Shown here one piece after another: positions 1-11,290 of a stretch of 64,000 nt of DNA. The number at the start of each line of letters is the position of its first letter. Position 1 is the stretch's first letter. The stretch is from Thinopyrum elongatum. Its lineage: Eukaryota > Streptophyta > Magnoliopsida > Poales > Poaceae. The position numbers and the translations under genes are program-made. The stretch lies in contig JAAAXO010000113.1 in NCBI GenBank assembly GCA_011799875.1, positions 7,966-71,965 on the forward strand, given 5' to 3'. The notes beneath the pieces are model-generated. The model was not told where the DNA came from, did no database searches, and saw nothing but the letters and a program-made list of their open reading frames with translations.

Positions 1-3000
1 ATATAAAAGATAAAACAGATAAGTCTTTAAGAAGGCAGGGCAAAAGAAAAACACTATGATCGAAAAGGCGCAGGCCTCCTGCCTGGGACCCTCCGATCCT
101 ACTCCTGCTCGTCGGCAAGCTCGTAGTAGTATCCACCCTCGGGGTGGTAGTAGTAGTCATCGGCGGGGGCGGCTGACTTCGGGGCTCTGTCGTCTGGTTG
201 CATCAAACGTAATTGGGGAAAAAGAGGAAGCAAAGCAACCGTGAGTACTCATCCGAACTACTCAGCAAGCAAGGATCTACACTACATATGCAACATTATC
301 AAAGAAAGGCTGTATATGTGCACTGGGCTGCAGAAATGCCAGAATAGAGAGAAGGCCTAGTCCTATCGAAGACTAGCATCTTCAGCGGTCTTGCATCATT
401 AGCAGAGTGTAGATTAGTACAATATAAAGTAGTGGCAGTATTAAGTATCAACCTCGCCCAGAGATCTTTCCTCGACTCCCTGCGAGAAAGCAATCCCAGA
501 GCCCTAATATCCATTTCTCATCTCATCATTAAGTTCTAGTTGTATCGATCGGGATACAACTCCGAGCGTCCGTTACCGAGGATCCGGCTATGCATATACT
601 AGTTCTTCCCTGCAGGGGTGCACCAACTTACCCACCATGCTCGATTAACTCCGGCTGGACACACTTTACTGGGTCATGCCCGGCCTCGACCAAACGATAC
701 GCCGCAACCCGACCTAGGCTTATCAGAGAGGTCAGCACGCCGGACTAAACCTAAGCCCCCAGGGGTCTTGGGCCATCGCCCCAGGAACTCCTGCACGTTG
801 CGAGGGCGGCCGGTGAGCAGACCAAGCAACCCACACTATCAAGGCGGTTGCGTTACGCGGTCCAACCCGGCATGCGCCGCTCAGTCGCTGACGTCCATTA
901 AGCTTCGGCTGATGCATACGATGGAGAGTGCCCATAACTATTCCCACGTGATGGTTACTGCTATCGGGCCAGAGGCCCACTCGGATCAAATATCGAAATC
1001 GTTAGTGTTTTGGTAGTGTGGTAACGAGCAGAGACTCACGATCGATGTGACCCCGTCACCCCATCTCGAGGACTTGCGGCAAGGGCTAAGAATGCCCGGC
1101 CATGCCTCGTAATTATCTCACGGGCACGTTCCAGGTCAACCCGTCTCCACAGCACTCGCGGGTACCCCTCAGGGCCGACCCGATGTCACCATGGTTCTGT
1201 GTTAAGTCAAAGTAACCGTGTGTCCAAACACCAGGGGGAAACCTGAGGAATCATCCTCGATGGATTCCACCTAATGTAGTCGTCAAGGTGAACTTAGGAG
1301 GAATCACCCTTGAGGTTCACACTTGAAGTGTTGCACGACGGCATCGTTATCTGAAGTGGTGAAGGAGGAATCACCATCGATGACCACGACCGAATAGCTA
1401 CTCTACAGAGTTAACATCAGAAGTGCTAAATGAGGTATCACCCTCGGCACTCGATAGTAACGCTGCAGTGTCGTACAACTAAGGGGGGTGATGTGCGGTG
1501 CCGGGGCCTGGTTGTCGATCATGTTAATCGAGTCATCTGATGATCCAGCGGGGGCAACTTGGGATAAAGTGGGGGTCTCTGGTGGGTCTCTATTCAGCCT
1601 ATACTAAGCAGTTTAGGATAAACAGGTAGGTATCAACAGCAGTTACAAAAACAGGCTATGCATCAGAAATAGGTTAAACAGTAGCAGCAACAATTTCTAA
1701 TGCAAGCATAAGAGAGAAAGAATAGGCGATATCAGTATGTTCAAAGGGGGGTGCTTGCCTGGAAGCTCTGCTGCAAAAGTCAAGTCGTCAGGGGTGTTGT
1801 CAATCTCCGGAGCTGCATCGGTCTCGGGGACTACGTCGGTACCGGGGTCTACCGAGAGAGAAGAGGGGGAGGAAACAAATAAATACACAGCAAACATATG
1901 CAACACAGAGCATGCTATGCTAACGTGCAGTGCAGGGTTGCCTAAAAGCATGTTTAAGTCATTTTAGTTATTTTAGGATTTAAGTTGGAATTATTAACCG
2001 GTGTATGTGCACTATTCATTTACCGGAAACAGTCAAAAAGTTGCGGGTTCACCTACTTAGAGGGCCCCGACATGGAAACAGATAGCACTGTCGGCTTCGT
2101 CTCGTCGTTCTGATCAACTTTCACGTAGAAAGTTTTTTGATCTGAGCTACTGTTTATTTTCTACGAATTTCTAAAGATTTTAGCATTTCCTGAAATTATT
2201 TCAATTTAACAGAATTGTTGAAAATGTTTCATGACGTCAGCATGACGTATTGATGATGTCAGCAGTCAACAGGACACTGACCAGGTCAAACCAGACCTGT
2301 GGGTCCAGTGGGACCCACTGGTCAGTGACTCAGCTAATTAAACAGAGTTGGTTTAAACTAATTAACCTAATTAGCAGGTGGGTCCCACTAGTCAGTTACT
2401 ATCCTAAGTACTAATTAAACTTTTAATTTCAAATTAGATTAATTACGCGCGGGACCCACACGTCAGTGGCCCACGGGTGCCCAGTCAGCAAGTTGACTGG
2501 CCTATGGGACCCGCTAGCAGTGAGCTAGGGGTGGGCCCCAGGTGTGCCACGTCGGTGACCGGCGCCGGAGTTGCGCCGGCGAGCTCTCCGCGGCGGCCGA
2601 ATGCCGGAGAGGCTCGGATTTTCGCTACAGAGCGCCAAATCGCGCGTTCTTGGTCTCGTTCGAACGAGCGGACGACGCCGCGTCGATCTAGGGTGGTCTC
2701 GCGGCCGGAGGCGCACCGTGGCGTCGATGGCGAGCACCGTGGCGGACGGCCGGATTCAGGCGATGGTGGAAACGGGGGAGCAGCGTGCAAACAAGCGAAC
2801 GGTGAGGCTAGCGAGGCCCTACGCGATGCGTTGAACTCCACGGACTCGACCCCGTGACCATTTGGTCATCGGAGCCTCACCGGCGACGAGCGCAGGTGGC
2901 GGCGCGTTCGGGCACGCATCGGTCTAAGTGCTAGCGGGCACGGGGAAGCAAGTGCGCGTGCGCATCGTGTTCCTGGAAGCACCAGGAGCCTCGTTGCCGT

Positions 3001-4093
3001 GCTCAGGCGAGCATGACGATGGCTGCAGCATCAGCCACGAGCTCGTCGGCGGAGGCGAGCTTCGGCTACTGCGGCATCTATAGCTAGGGGTGCGAGGAGG
3101 GGAGGAATAAGAGGGGAGAGGACGGGGTGAGCTCACCGTGTGGCTACGAAAAGCCGTTGACGGTTTAGGAGCAGCAGAGCTCGCCGGAGAGGAAAGGGGA
3201 TCGGCGGCGGCCCGAGGTTGAAGACGAGGTCGCCGGGCTCGACTCGGTGGTTCCCGTCCTGAATGACTGGGCGTAGTCGAAGGAGAGGTTTACGGCGGAG
3301 CTTCACGACATGTCGCCGGAGCTTGAGCACGCTTGAGAGCGCGGGATTGACGGAGATGCAGCGGCGGTGGCACTCGGTGGCGTTGGGAGCGAGCGAGGGA
3401 GAGCGAGGAGGGGGTGAATGGATGAGGAGGCCAGGGGGAAGGAACGGGGCTTCGGCCTTATCTCCCCGCGTCGGTGGGCGTCGGTGGCGTCGCGCTGTCG
3501 TCGTTTCACTGGTGCGGTGCGCGGCGACCACGGGCGCGGCGACACGCACAGGTAAGAGAGAGAAAGAGGAGGAGAGATGGGCTAGTCTCAGGCACTGTGC
3601 ACTTAGGCCCAGTGCACAGTGGCCTTTCTCTTTATTCCCATTTTGTTTTCTGGTTTTCTTTTTCAGAGATAGTTTTGCATTATTTTGGTCTGCCAAATGA
3701 CTTTGTAAAAATGTGGAACTTGGCCACATAAATACAATGGAATATTTTGCACTGCCACAAAAAGATTTGGCAATTTTGAAATCCATTTGAATTTTTTTCA
3801 AAAATGGAAAGGCATTTAAAATGCTGTTTTGGCACTGTTTTAAATGCTACTGCTCAAATAGCATTTAAGTGATGTTGTTTTCCTTTACAAATGATTGTTA
3901 TGGATTTTTTGCTGAATGATGAACATTTTTCCAGCAACTTTTGTGCAAATTGAAATTTCACTTTGAATTTGAATTGAATTCAGAGAAGGATTTTGAAATG
4001 AGAAGTTTCACCACTGTGATCAAGCATTGCAAATGATGATGACTTAACATGATTAAGATGTGATCATTGTAGTTGATACATGGGGGTGTTATA
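1..4093 (-). mobile_element. Partial LTR of a Tekay-like gypsy retrotransposon
   Basis: Read on the minus strand, this is a diverged relative of the LTRs at 19332 and 34085. It shares the segment around 290-380, the four GAGG-NATC-CCTC-type motifs at 1245-1446, the exon-like block at about 1740-1860 and the AACACCCC start. The LTR start lies at 4093. Its first dinucleotide reads TA rather than TG, which fits one C-to-T change on the plus strand. The other end is outside the window, so the LTR exceeds 4 kb. The next bases (GACAG, 4094-4098) are the candidate target-site duplication, but the partner cannot be seen. Short ORFs here are not credible genes. The central GC-rich part (about 2500-3570) differs strongly from the other two LTRs, so this is a different subfamily. 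Confidence 0.75.
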
Positions 4094-4097
4094 GACA

Positions 4098-4499
4098 GGA
4101 GGCGGGGTAACGAAAGACCCGCATTACGGAATGACAACAGTGGATCTCAACAATCTTGCGTACGCAGACGAACCATTCGTCCTAGCCAATGATGTGGCGC
4201 AGGTTTTCTATGTGAAGGACATGTCTACCAAGCCGAGAAAAAGAAAAGATAAGGAAGTGATTACATCATACGATGAGCCAAAGTGCCACATAGTTCTTTC
4301 AGGGAAAAGAAACATCGTGGGAGTGGAGGACAAGACAGACATGTCAGAAGATTATGAAAAGTTTCATGAAATTGCTCCCTTCATAGTGAATATTGACCCG
4401 AGCATCCAGTTAAATGATGAAGATTGTCCATGGTTACGGCGCAAAGGGACACACGCGAAGAAAAAGTTTTACACCCAAAGATCCCACTCTCGGATGTGA
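4098..4499 (+). pseudogene. CACTA (En/Spm) TNP2-like transposase, C-terminal fragment
   Basis: The clean reading frame from 4131 to 4499 contains residues such as DEPFVLANDVAQVFYVKD, then KCHIVLSGKRNIVGVED, then FHEIAPFIVNIDPS. I recognise this as the C-terminal region of plant CACTA TNP2-type transposases. The bases just upstream (4098-4130) read as a continuation of the same protein in another frame, so a small deletion lies near 4130. The N-terminal and catalytic parts are missing because the LTR at 1-4093 interrupts the element. The frame ends in a tail of low similarity (KKKFYTQRSH). This is a non-functional remnant. It places the surrounding 4-8 kb in CACTA-derived DNA. Confidence 0.7.
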
Positions 4500-5345
4500 C
4501 CGGCTTCACTGTTATCACTTTCTTCTCTAGTGAGTTTCCGCACTTATATATCTGGAAAATCCCACTTCGGACATACCGGAGGGAATCTTTGTAATAGTTA
4601 GGGAACTTATGAGTGATTAATTTCTCATCAATTTTCAACCCTTTCAGACATCATTTGCTATTTTTCATGCATTTACTGATTTTTTGAGCTAAATGACCCT
4701 TAAATTTAAAAGCACTATAAATGAACTCTGAAAACGTTGAAAGTTGGCATGATATTATCATTTCACCCACATAGCTTGTGCAAAAAAGTTAAGAGGGTTA
4801 CGGCAAAAACTGGATGCACTTTGTGTACAAAATGGACAATCTCTTTCGAAGTATCAGAGTTTTGGGCTAAAACTCATCTGTTACAAAGGCATTTCATTTT
4901 TTTAAATAACCTAATAATTACCAAATTGAATATAATGATAAAACACACTACTATTAAACATCAGAAAAAAGAATCACTGAAAAATCTATTTTTAAAGTAA
5001 AGTTATTCATAAACTAGTGATTCACATAAATTTCAAATAATTCAAATTTAAACTATTCAAATTTGAAAACTACTGGCACTAACAGAAAGTTTATAAATTT
5101 TTTTACCTAAAGCAAAAAGATTCACAAAGAAACTCTAAATAAAACAAAAAACAACTTAGAAAGAAAAGAAAATAAATAAAGCAGAAAACAAAAAAAATGA
5201 AAAATTAATAAATTAAAAAAAGCTCGCCTACTGGGCCACAACGGCCTGCATACGACTAGAAACCCAACCTCTAGTTGGGCCAGGATGCAGGCTCGCAAGG
5301 CCCAGTAGGCACCATAGGGCAGCACAGGTGAGGTAGGCCTAGAAG
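4500..5345. other. AT-rich noncoding CACTA-derived sequence
   Basis: No credible gene. The sequence is AT-rich, as expected for the region downstream of a CACTA transposase. A nested foldback lies at 5226-5310. Its outer arms are GCCTACTGGGCC (5226-5237) and GGCCCAGTAGGC (5299-5310), middle arms GCCTGCAT (5244-5251) and ATGCAGGC (5285-5292), and inner arms CCCAAC (5263-5268) and GTTGGG (5274-5279). Confidence 0.5.
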
Positions 5346-5365
5346 GCCTGCTTTAGAGAGGAGCT

Positions 5366-5413
5366 CGAAGGGCAGCCGCGGCGGGGCTTATAAACCAGTG
5401 CGGCTGCCCTTCG
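5366..5413. repeat. Perfect 14-bp hairpin in CACTA subterminal region
   Basis: CGAAGGGCAGCCGC at 5366-5379 pairs perfectly with GCGGCTGCCCTTCG at 5400-5413 across a 20-base loop. The loop contains a TATA-like CTTATAAAC. It lies upstream of two further perfect hairpins. Confidence 0.8.
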
Positions 5414-5464
5414 CTGGGCGAGGTGGGACTAAACTTCCTGCACCGCGACTGTGGCAGCACGAGA

Positions 5465-5503
5465 CCTTTAGTCGCGGTTGGTGGCTCCAACCGCGACTAA
5501 AGG
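5465..5503. repeat. Perfect 17-bp hairpin, GTCGCGG version
   Basis: CCTTTAGTCGCGGTTGG (5465-5481) pairs with CCAACCGCGACTAAAGG (5487-5503) around the loop TGGCT. The arm is a variant of the TTTAGTCCCGGTTGG motif that I recall from subterminal regions of Triticeae CACTA elements of the Caspar type. Confidence 0.85.
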
Positions 5504-5561
5504 CCCCCCTTTAGTCCCGGTTGGAGCCACGCTTCCCACCGCTTAGGCTGGCCAAAAGTGA

Positions 5562-5600
5562 CCTTTAGTCCCGGTTGGTGGCTCCAACCGGGACTAAAGG
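5562..5600. repeat. Perfect 17-bp hairpin, GTCCCGG version
   Basis: CCTTTAGTCCCGGTTGG (5562-5578) pairs with CCAACCGGGACTAAAGG (5584-5600) around the same TGGCT loop as the hairpin at 5465. The two copies differ at one stem position, and both strands of the stem changed together. A further half-site, TTTAGTCCCGGTTGGAGCC, lies between them at about 5510-5528. Confidence 0.85.
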
Positions 5601-6712
5601 GGGGCGCATATATATACAACACTTCAAATTTTTTCAGTTTCTCTGCTTCTTCGACCACTACAGAGGACATCACCGCGCCGCCAGGCTGCCCGACGCCGGA
5701 GCTCGTCGCCGCCCCCGACGCCGGACGCCCCCTCCTCCCCGAGCCCCGACGCCGCCTGCGCCCGCTCCTCCCAATGCTCCTTGCTGCGCGCGCCGCCTAC
5801 CCCGACGCCGTCGCCGCCCCCAACTCGCCTCGCCTCGCCGTCGCCCCGCTGTGAGCTCTCCGCGAGCCCACACACACACACACACATGCATGAACACATA
5901 CACACACACATATTCTTAAGTTAATGATTTATATGTATTTTTGTATGTTTAATTAGTATATATGTATAGCAATTTTGACATTTTTCAAAAGAATTTTGAC
6001 ATTTTTTTCACTAGATGATTGGATGTATAGAAAAAAGTTGAGGAATTAATTAGTATATAATGTATGTATAGACATTTGATCCAATGTATAGCAATTAGTA
6101 TATGTATGTATACAATGTATAGAAAACATTTGAGGAATTTTGACCAAGCATAGAAAAAATTTGCATAGAAAAAAGTTGCATTTTTTAATGTTGTATTTGC
6201 AAAAGTTTGTTATGTATTTGCAAAATCAAGTGAAAAAGAATTACAAAAATCACAATCAGTATTTATATATGTATGAATACAATGTTGATGTATGTTACAA
6301 TATATGTATGTATGTATACAATTTGCATAGATTTTTTGTTTTTTAGTTTTTTTATAATTTAAAAAAAAGTTGCATAGGAAAAAGTTGCATAGAAAAAAGT
6401 TGACCATGTATTAACAATCAAACATGCTGTACCTTTTAGTGTGGATTAATTTGCATATAGGTTTTTTATGTCATAGGTAGAATGGTCTTTGGAATAGAAT
6501 AGTAAACTAGTAATCGTATAGATTTTTTGAATATAGGTTTACAATATAAATTTGTATGTCATTATCATTTTGTCATAAAAAAATGCTATACCTTTCTGGA
6601 GGATTGTTGATTCATTTCCATTATGACAAATTTTAGGCGTTCGATATGTCCTATTAATTTTAGCAAAGGTCATGCTGTAATTTTTAATCTTTCAATTATG
6701 TACATATAGGAA
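5601..6712 (+). other. Leader-like GC-rich stretch and AT-rich intron-like stretch
   Basis: A TATATATA run at about 5610 is followed by a GC-rich, CG-dense stretch (about 5640-5850) that resembles a 5' leader or first exon. A CA microsatellite follows (5869-5886 and 5897-5912). Then comes 800 bp of AT-rich sequence with repeated AAAAAGTTGCATAG-like words, as in a long intron. No convincing protein is encoded. The layout suggests the promoter-proximal part of the cargo gene at 6713. Confidence 0.4.
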
Positions 6713-7774
6713 ATGTCTGACGACGATGCGATGACTGCACCGATGACAGGGGTATGTGCGACAGACCGCACCTAGATAACGGTAGATGCTTCTCCCTCAC
6801 GCTTAAGGAGGGCTTCGAAGGTTTTACGGTATGTAACTTCAGTGCCACGTGTTTCTTCTGAATTAAACATGGCTTAAGATTTTTGCTTTAACGTGTAATT
6901 TCCATTTTTTATAATTTGACTAGTGCATACCCTGCTATGCAAGACCATATGTCCTTGAGAAGCTATCTTTCGAAGAGATGTCCAAGGTGGACACGAAGAT
7001 AGCTCACCTTAAAACGAAACATGGTTTCGATTTTGAGGTTAAGATCATAAATGAAGTAGGTCACACTCATTTTGGATGTTCAAATTGGGAAGGATTATGC
7101 AAGGCCTATGGATTCGAGGAGGATATGAAAATAACATTCGATCTTGGCAATCCGGGAGATGAAAACATTTGGTTGGATCCTAACAAGATTCCGATTCTGC
7201 CTCCGTGTGAGTTTGTTAAACACATTTGTTATTCATACCTGTTGAACTTGTTTTTTATAATTGACAGCTTATTTTCTCTCTTCCCAAGAAATATAAAAGA
7301 TAATAGATGACACCTACTACAGTCATGGCGCAGAGCTAACTTGGGAGGAGAAAAATTATCTTATCTCCTTTGTTAAAGACGTTCTGCAATTTAAGATCAT
7401 CTATGGAGTTGGGAAAAATTATGATAAATACATGCCACTAGTACACGAGTTGTGCGATGTTAACATTCGTGCTAGTATCATGGTAAGATTTTTACTAATG
7501 TGTCACTAGTTGGTCCATCTTTTTCATACATTCTTCTGAAGTAAACATCATTGCTAACTATATATGTTACTATGCTGCTCTTCAACAGAAGCTCCCGGAT
7601 GTGGTTGTGCCTCCATTTATGTTTGTCGAAGGTGAGATGACAGTTGTTTGCGTACGACCATGGTCGGAGGGTCTCAAATATGCATACTCGACCTCTAAAA
7701 CAGATGGAGGCCTCAAAATCAAGGCTTGGAGAAAAATAGTGGCTGAGCGAAGGCCACAAAATGGAGACAGTTAG
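6713..7774 (+). pseudogene. Decayed multi-exon B3-like (DNA-binding pseudobarrel) transposon cargo gene
   Basis: Four exon-like segments carry plausible splice signals. They are 6713-6828 (donor GTATGT), 6924-7206 (acceptor TAG, donor GTGAGT), 7268-7482 (acceptor CAG, donor GTAAGA) and 7589-7774 (acceptor CAG). Exon 2 encodes GHTHFGCSNWEGLCKAYGF followed by FDLG, a pattern like B3-domain proteins that I recall from grass transposon-linked genes. Exon 3 contains ELTWEEKNYLISF and exon 4 KAWRKIVAERRP. The gene is broken. Exon 1 has a stop in the ATG frame at codon 21 and reads better in another frame, exon 3 has TAA at 7294-7296, and the frame closes at TAG 7772-7774 although similar sequence (MLHNGEEEVFLFYA) runs on to about 7843. 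It sits between CACTA-type subterminal motifs at 5465-5600 and 8233-8312. The function of the family is unknown to me. The B3 label is tentative. Confidence 0.5.
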
Positions 7775-7857
7775 ATCTCTATGCTGCATAACGGAGAAGA
7801 AGAGGTTTTTCTGTTTTATGCTATGCTACCCGAGAGAGAGTAGTAGGTCCTGCTTAT

Positions 7858-7980
7858 ACCTTACCTAGTGCAGTTGGTTAACTTATGATGATCATAATGG
7901 TGAGATTGTTATATCACTAGCACCTTACCTAGTAGTGGTTAACTTATGATGATGATAATGGTGAGATTGTTATATCACTA
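7858..7980. repeat. Two-copy tandem repeat of about 60 bp
   Basis: The segment from ACCTTACCTAGT through GTTATATCACTA occurs at 7858-7920 and again at 7921-7980 with small differences. Further GATGATGAGTTG-type words follow to about 8070. It lies 3' of the B3-like pseudogene. Confidence 0.8.
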
Positions 7981-8232
7981 CGATCAAGATGAGTTGTATA
8001 TATGACTACGATGATGATGAGTTGTTATATATATCATTTATGATGATGATATGAGTTGTATATCATTAGGGTGGAAGAAACACATATTAGATTAAAGTGG
8101 ATATATCCAAGTGACCAAGTTGAATATGTAGGAATATATGTAGCGTAAAATATGTTTGAAATGAAAAAGAATTAAATGGAAAACACAAAATTAAAAGGAA
8201 AAATAAATCATAAACCAATAAACCCCTAATCC

Positions 8233-8312
8233 TTTTAGTCCCGGCCCCCGACGCCGGCGCGTGCCACGTGGTGTGCCCTTGGTCCCGGTTCGTGACGAAC
8301 CGGCACTAAAGG
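8233..8312. mobile_element. CACTA subterminal remnant, truncated
   Basis: This holds CCTTTTAGTCCCGG near 8230, GGTCCCGG near 8281 and the short foldback CCGGTTCGTGACGAACCGG with CACTAAAG after it, the same motif set as 5465-5600. No CACTA terminus or target duplication is visible. The sequence passes through a G homopolymer (8310-8321) straight into an inverted LTR fragment, so this end is truncated or misjoined. Confidence 0.5.
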
Positions 8313-8319
8313 GGGGGGG

Positions 8320-9033
8320 GGGTGTGGCGGAGCAGTGCGGTGGAGGGAGCGGCGGGGCGCGTCGGGCCTCTCCCTGATATCTCGATCACAGAGGAGAGGG
8401 AAGAGATAAGGAAGGGATCGATGGGGGAGAGGTCGTGGGGATCGGTGTGGGGTTAGGGGTTTCGGGGTCCCTGTGGGCATATAGCCAGGGGAGAGTGGGG
8501 GCCGACTGGCTGTGGCCCAGTTAGGCCGGGGGGTTTTGCTTTTGCTTTTATTTTTGCTTTACATTGCCTGTTATGTGCCTTTGCTCTTTTATCTATTCTT
8601 ATTTCTGTTTTGTAAATAGTTATAGGCCCAATCATGACTTTTACAAATTAGTGCCTTAGCCATTAGATGTTAGTAATATCTACTAGCCGCACCAAATATG
8701 GTTTTGAGACATCAATTGGAGTTGATCACAATATTTTATAAATAATAATGTATAAACCTTGTTGTTTTCGGTAATGAGTTAGAGACACCACATAAGTCAA
8801 CTTGTATATAATTGTGGTTACAATTTAGAATAATCTCGTGTAAATATGTTATTTATTGAACATTTTAGTGTTATGTTTGACAAACTTTTATTCCACTTTC
8901 CATTTAACTTGGAAGTTTTGACTTAGGAGTTGAAATGCAATATGCTGTCAAATGATGATTTGCATTGTTAATTCATGCGGACTTGTTGCACTTTATCAAA
9001 AGTGATTACAGGGGCTAAACATGGGGTTGTTAC
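8320..9033 (-). mobile_element. Error-rich inverted copy of Tekay LTR start
   Basis: The reverse complement follows the LTR at 19332 from its first bases (host junction at about 9033) through the region equivalent to 19740-20020, with frequent single-base insertions, deletions and substitutions. The host-to-LTR junction CCATGGTAT-TGTAACACCCC is recognisable in degraded form at about 9020-9045. So this is the same junction as 19331/19332, in inverted orientation. Confidence 0.7.
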
Positions 9034-10472
9034 CCATACCATGGGAGTATACCGAGAAGTCATTTATGACATCTATGTCCATCAGGAAAGTCAAATCATC
9101 AATAGGCAGTGGGCATCAGAACATTTTCTAACCTAGACAAGTTGTCTGCAAACGGGGTATTCCTCGAGCTCCCTTTCTAGCTCCTATATCACTATGCAAA
9201 TCAAATTCTGTAGCAAGAGAAACCCCATCTATAAGTCTAGTTTAGCATCTTTTCGATAAGATAGTCCCATCTAATAGCAGCATATGTACTCATAGCTGTA
9301 TGTGACAGTTTTTTCACATTTGGGGAAATCACACACATATAACATCAAAGCAGGATGGGAACTTATCCACAAGCAGAAGTTACATTACTGCTAAAAATTC
9401 TTTTGTTAGTAGTAAGGCAACTTTTCTGCGCACGGTCTCAGATTTTAACTATGCATAATGAATAACATTCCATGCTCTTATCAACTCTTTGCCTTCAGAA
9501 CACACCAACACATAATCACTAGCCAACACACTAATTTCCAAGGGTAAATTCCAATCAAGGACGCGGCTGACAATAGTGCAGAGAGTCAAGGCTTTCTTAA
9601 GGTGTTTCAACGCTTGCTACACATACCCATCATAAAAACAAAGGAACCCTTGTTGCAAGGAGTTTAGTGAGCAGCCTAGAAATTTTAGAGAAGTCTTTAA
9701 TAACCCCTCTATAGAAAACCACATGACCAAGGAAACTCTTATACAATTGATATCTTTAGGACATGGCATCTTTTCACTAGCAATCTACTCTTTAGCTTTA
9801 TCAACTCAATCACCTCTTTCAGAAAGTTTATATGCCCCAAGAACCGATAACCTTCTATAACCATAAAGTGCACTTCTCACCAATTCAAGACAAGATAGTT
9901 TCTTCACATCTCTGCAAAACTAGATCAGGTTGCCTTAAACGCAATCATTAAAAGAAGTTCCATAACAGAGAAATCATCTTTTGAAAACCTCAACATCTTT
10001 TCAGAAAATCAAAGAAATACTCAATCATAATCTTTAAAGGTAGCAGTGTGCATTGCATAAACCAAAAGGAATTACGTTATAAGCCAAGGTACCAAACGGG
10101 CAATTAAGATGGTCTTTTCCCTGATCATCTTTTAAACACAAGGATTTGAAGAGAGAAAAACCAAATAACCCATCTAGGAAGCAAAAATTTGTATGTTTTG
10201 GGATTAGTCTTTCTACGCATTTACAAGTAAAAGGTAGAGGTAATGATCTTTCTAGTAGCTTTATTTAATTTGCGAAAATCAATTACCATTTCTATACACC
10301 TGTAACAATTCTTTGATGGAACTCAATTCATCTTATCCATTAGAACAATAGTAATCGGGCCACTTCCCTTCTTACTACATTGCCAATGCACAGAACTCTG
10401 ACCCACTTCACATCCGATAGCACGTCATTAATTATACACTGCCTCCAGTCAAGCTTTAGTATTTTCATTTCT
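9034..10472 (-). pseudogene. Error-rich inverted copy of Athila reverse transcriptase/RNase H
   Basis: The reverse complement aligns by eye with 17990-19331 over its whole length but carries an indel every few dozen bases, so no reading frame survives. Landmarks are the RNase H end near 9100-9240 and the RT start (equivalent of 17990-18020) near 10440-10472. Dense small indels without the transition bias of an old methylated repeat look like uncorrected long-read sequence rather than natural decay. Confidence 0.7.
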
Positions 10473-11290
10473 TTGATGTCTAACCTCTCCTACATCCCAC
10501 AATGGACTGCTGTGCCCACTCCATCAGTATAGACTGTTTAAGAAACTGCAGAGTTTCGTTATTCTACTCCTCCTGGCAAAATGGACTGCTTTGCCCTTCA
10601 TCAGTAATAGCTATTATGAAGACTGCGAGTTCTCGTTATCGTCTTTACATCCTTCTCCTCGCATAATGGACTCTTTACCACATCCATCATAGTATAGGCT
10701 GTTTAAGGAACTGGCAGAGTTTTCTGTATAGTCTACCTCTCCTCAATCATGCTGACCTGCTTTGGGCCCATTCTCATCGTGGTCAGCTTTTATAGAGTAC
10801 TGAGAGGCTAGTTCTGTATGTCTACCTTTCCTGCATAATGGGACCTGCTTTGCCCCATTCATCAGTTATAGCTGTTTAAGAAGACTGCAGAGGTCTGTTA
10901 TTAGCTTCTCCTCCAAAATGGATGCTTGCCCATGATCAGTATAGTTGTTTAGAAGACTGCAGAGGTTCGTTATGTCTAACCTTCTCTGCATAATGGACTG
11001 CTTTGCCATTACATCAGTATGCTGTTTAAGAAGATGCAGAGTTTCTATTAGTCTACCTTCTCCTGCATAATGGACTGCTTTGCCCATCATCAAGATAGCT
11101 GTTTAGAAGACCGCAGAGTTCTATTATCTACCCTTCTCCAGCATAATGGACTGCTTTGCCCCATTGATCAAATAGCTGGTTAAGAAGACTGCAGAGTTTC
11201 TGTATCTAACTATCCTCTGCATAATGACGCTTTCCCCAGTTCATCAGTCATAGCTGTTTAAGAAGACTGCCAGATTTCTGTTATATCTCG
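10473..11290 (-). repeat. Error-rich inverted copy of the 80-bp tandem array
   Basis: About ten degraded units contain words such as ATGGACTGCTTTGCCC, CAGTATAGCTGTTTAAGAAG and CTGCAGAGTTTC. These are the reverse complement of the units at 17205-17989. Unit lengths vary because of many small indels. Confidence 0.75.

Noticed and set aside
2477..3801. Overlapping frames of 118-222 codons on both strands in the LTR at 1-4093
   Set aside because: They lie in the GC-rich part of an LTR, overlap on opposite strands and have no recognisable domain.
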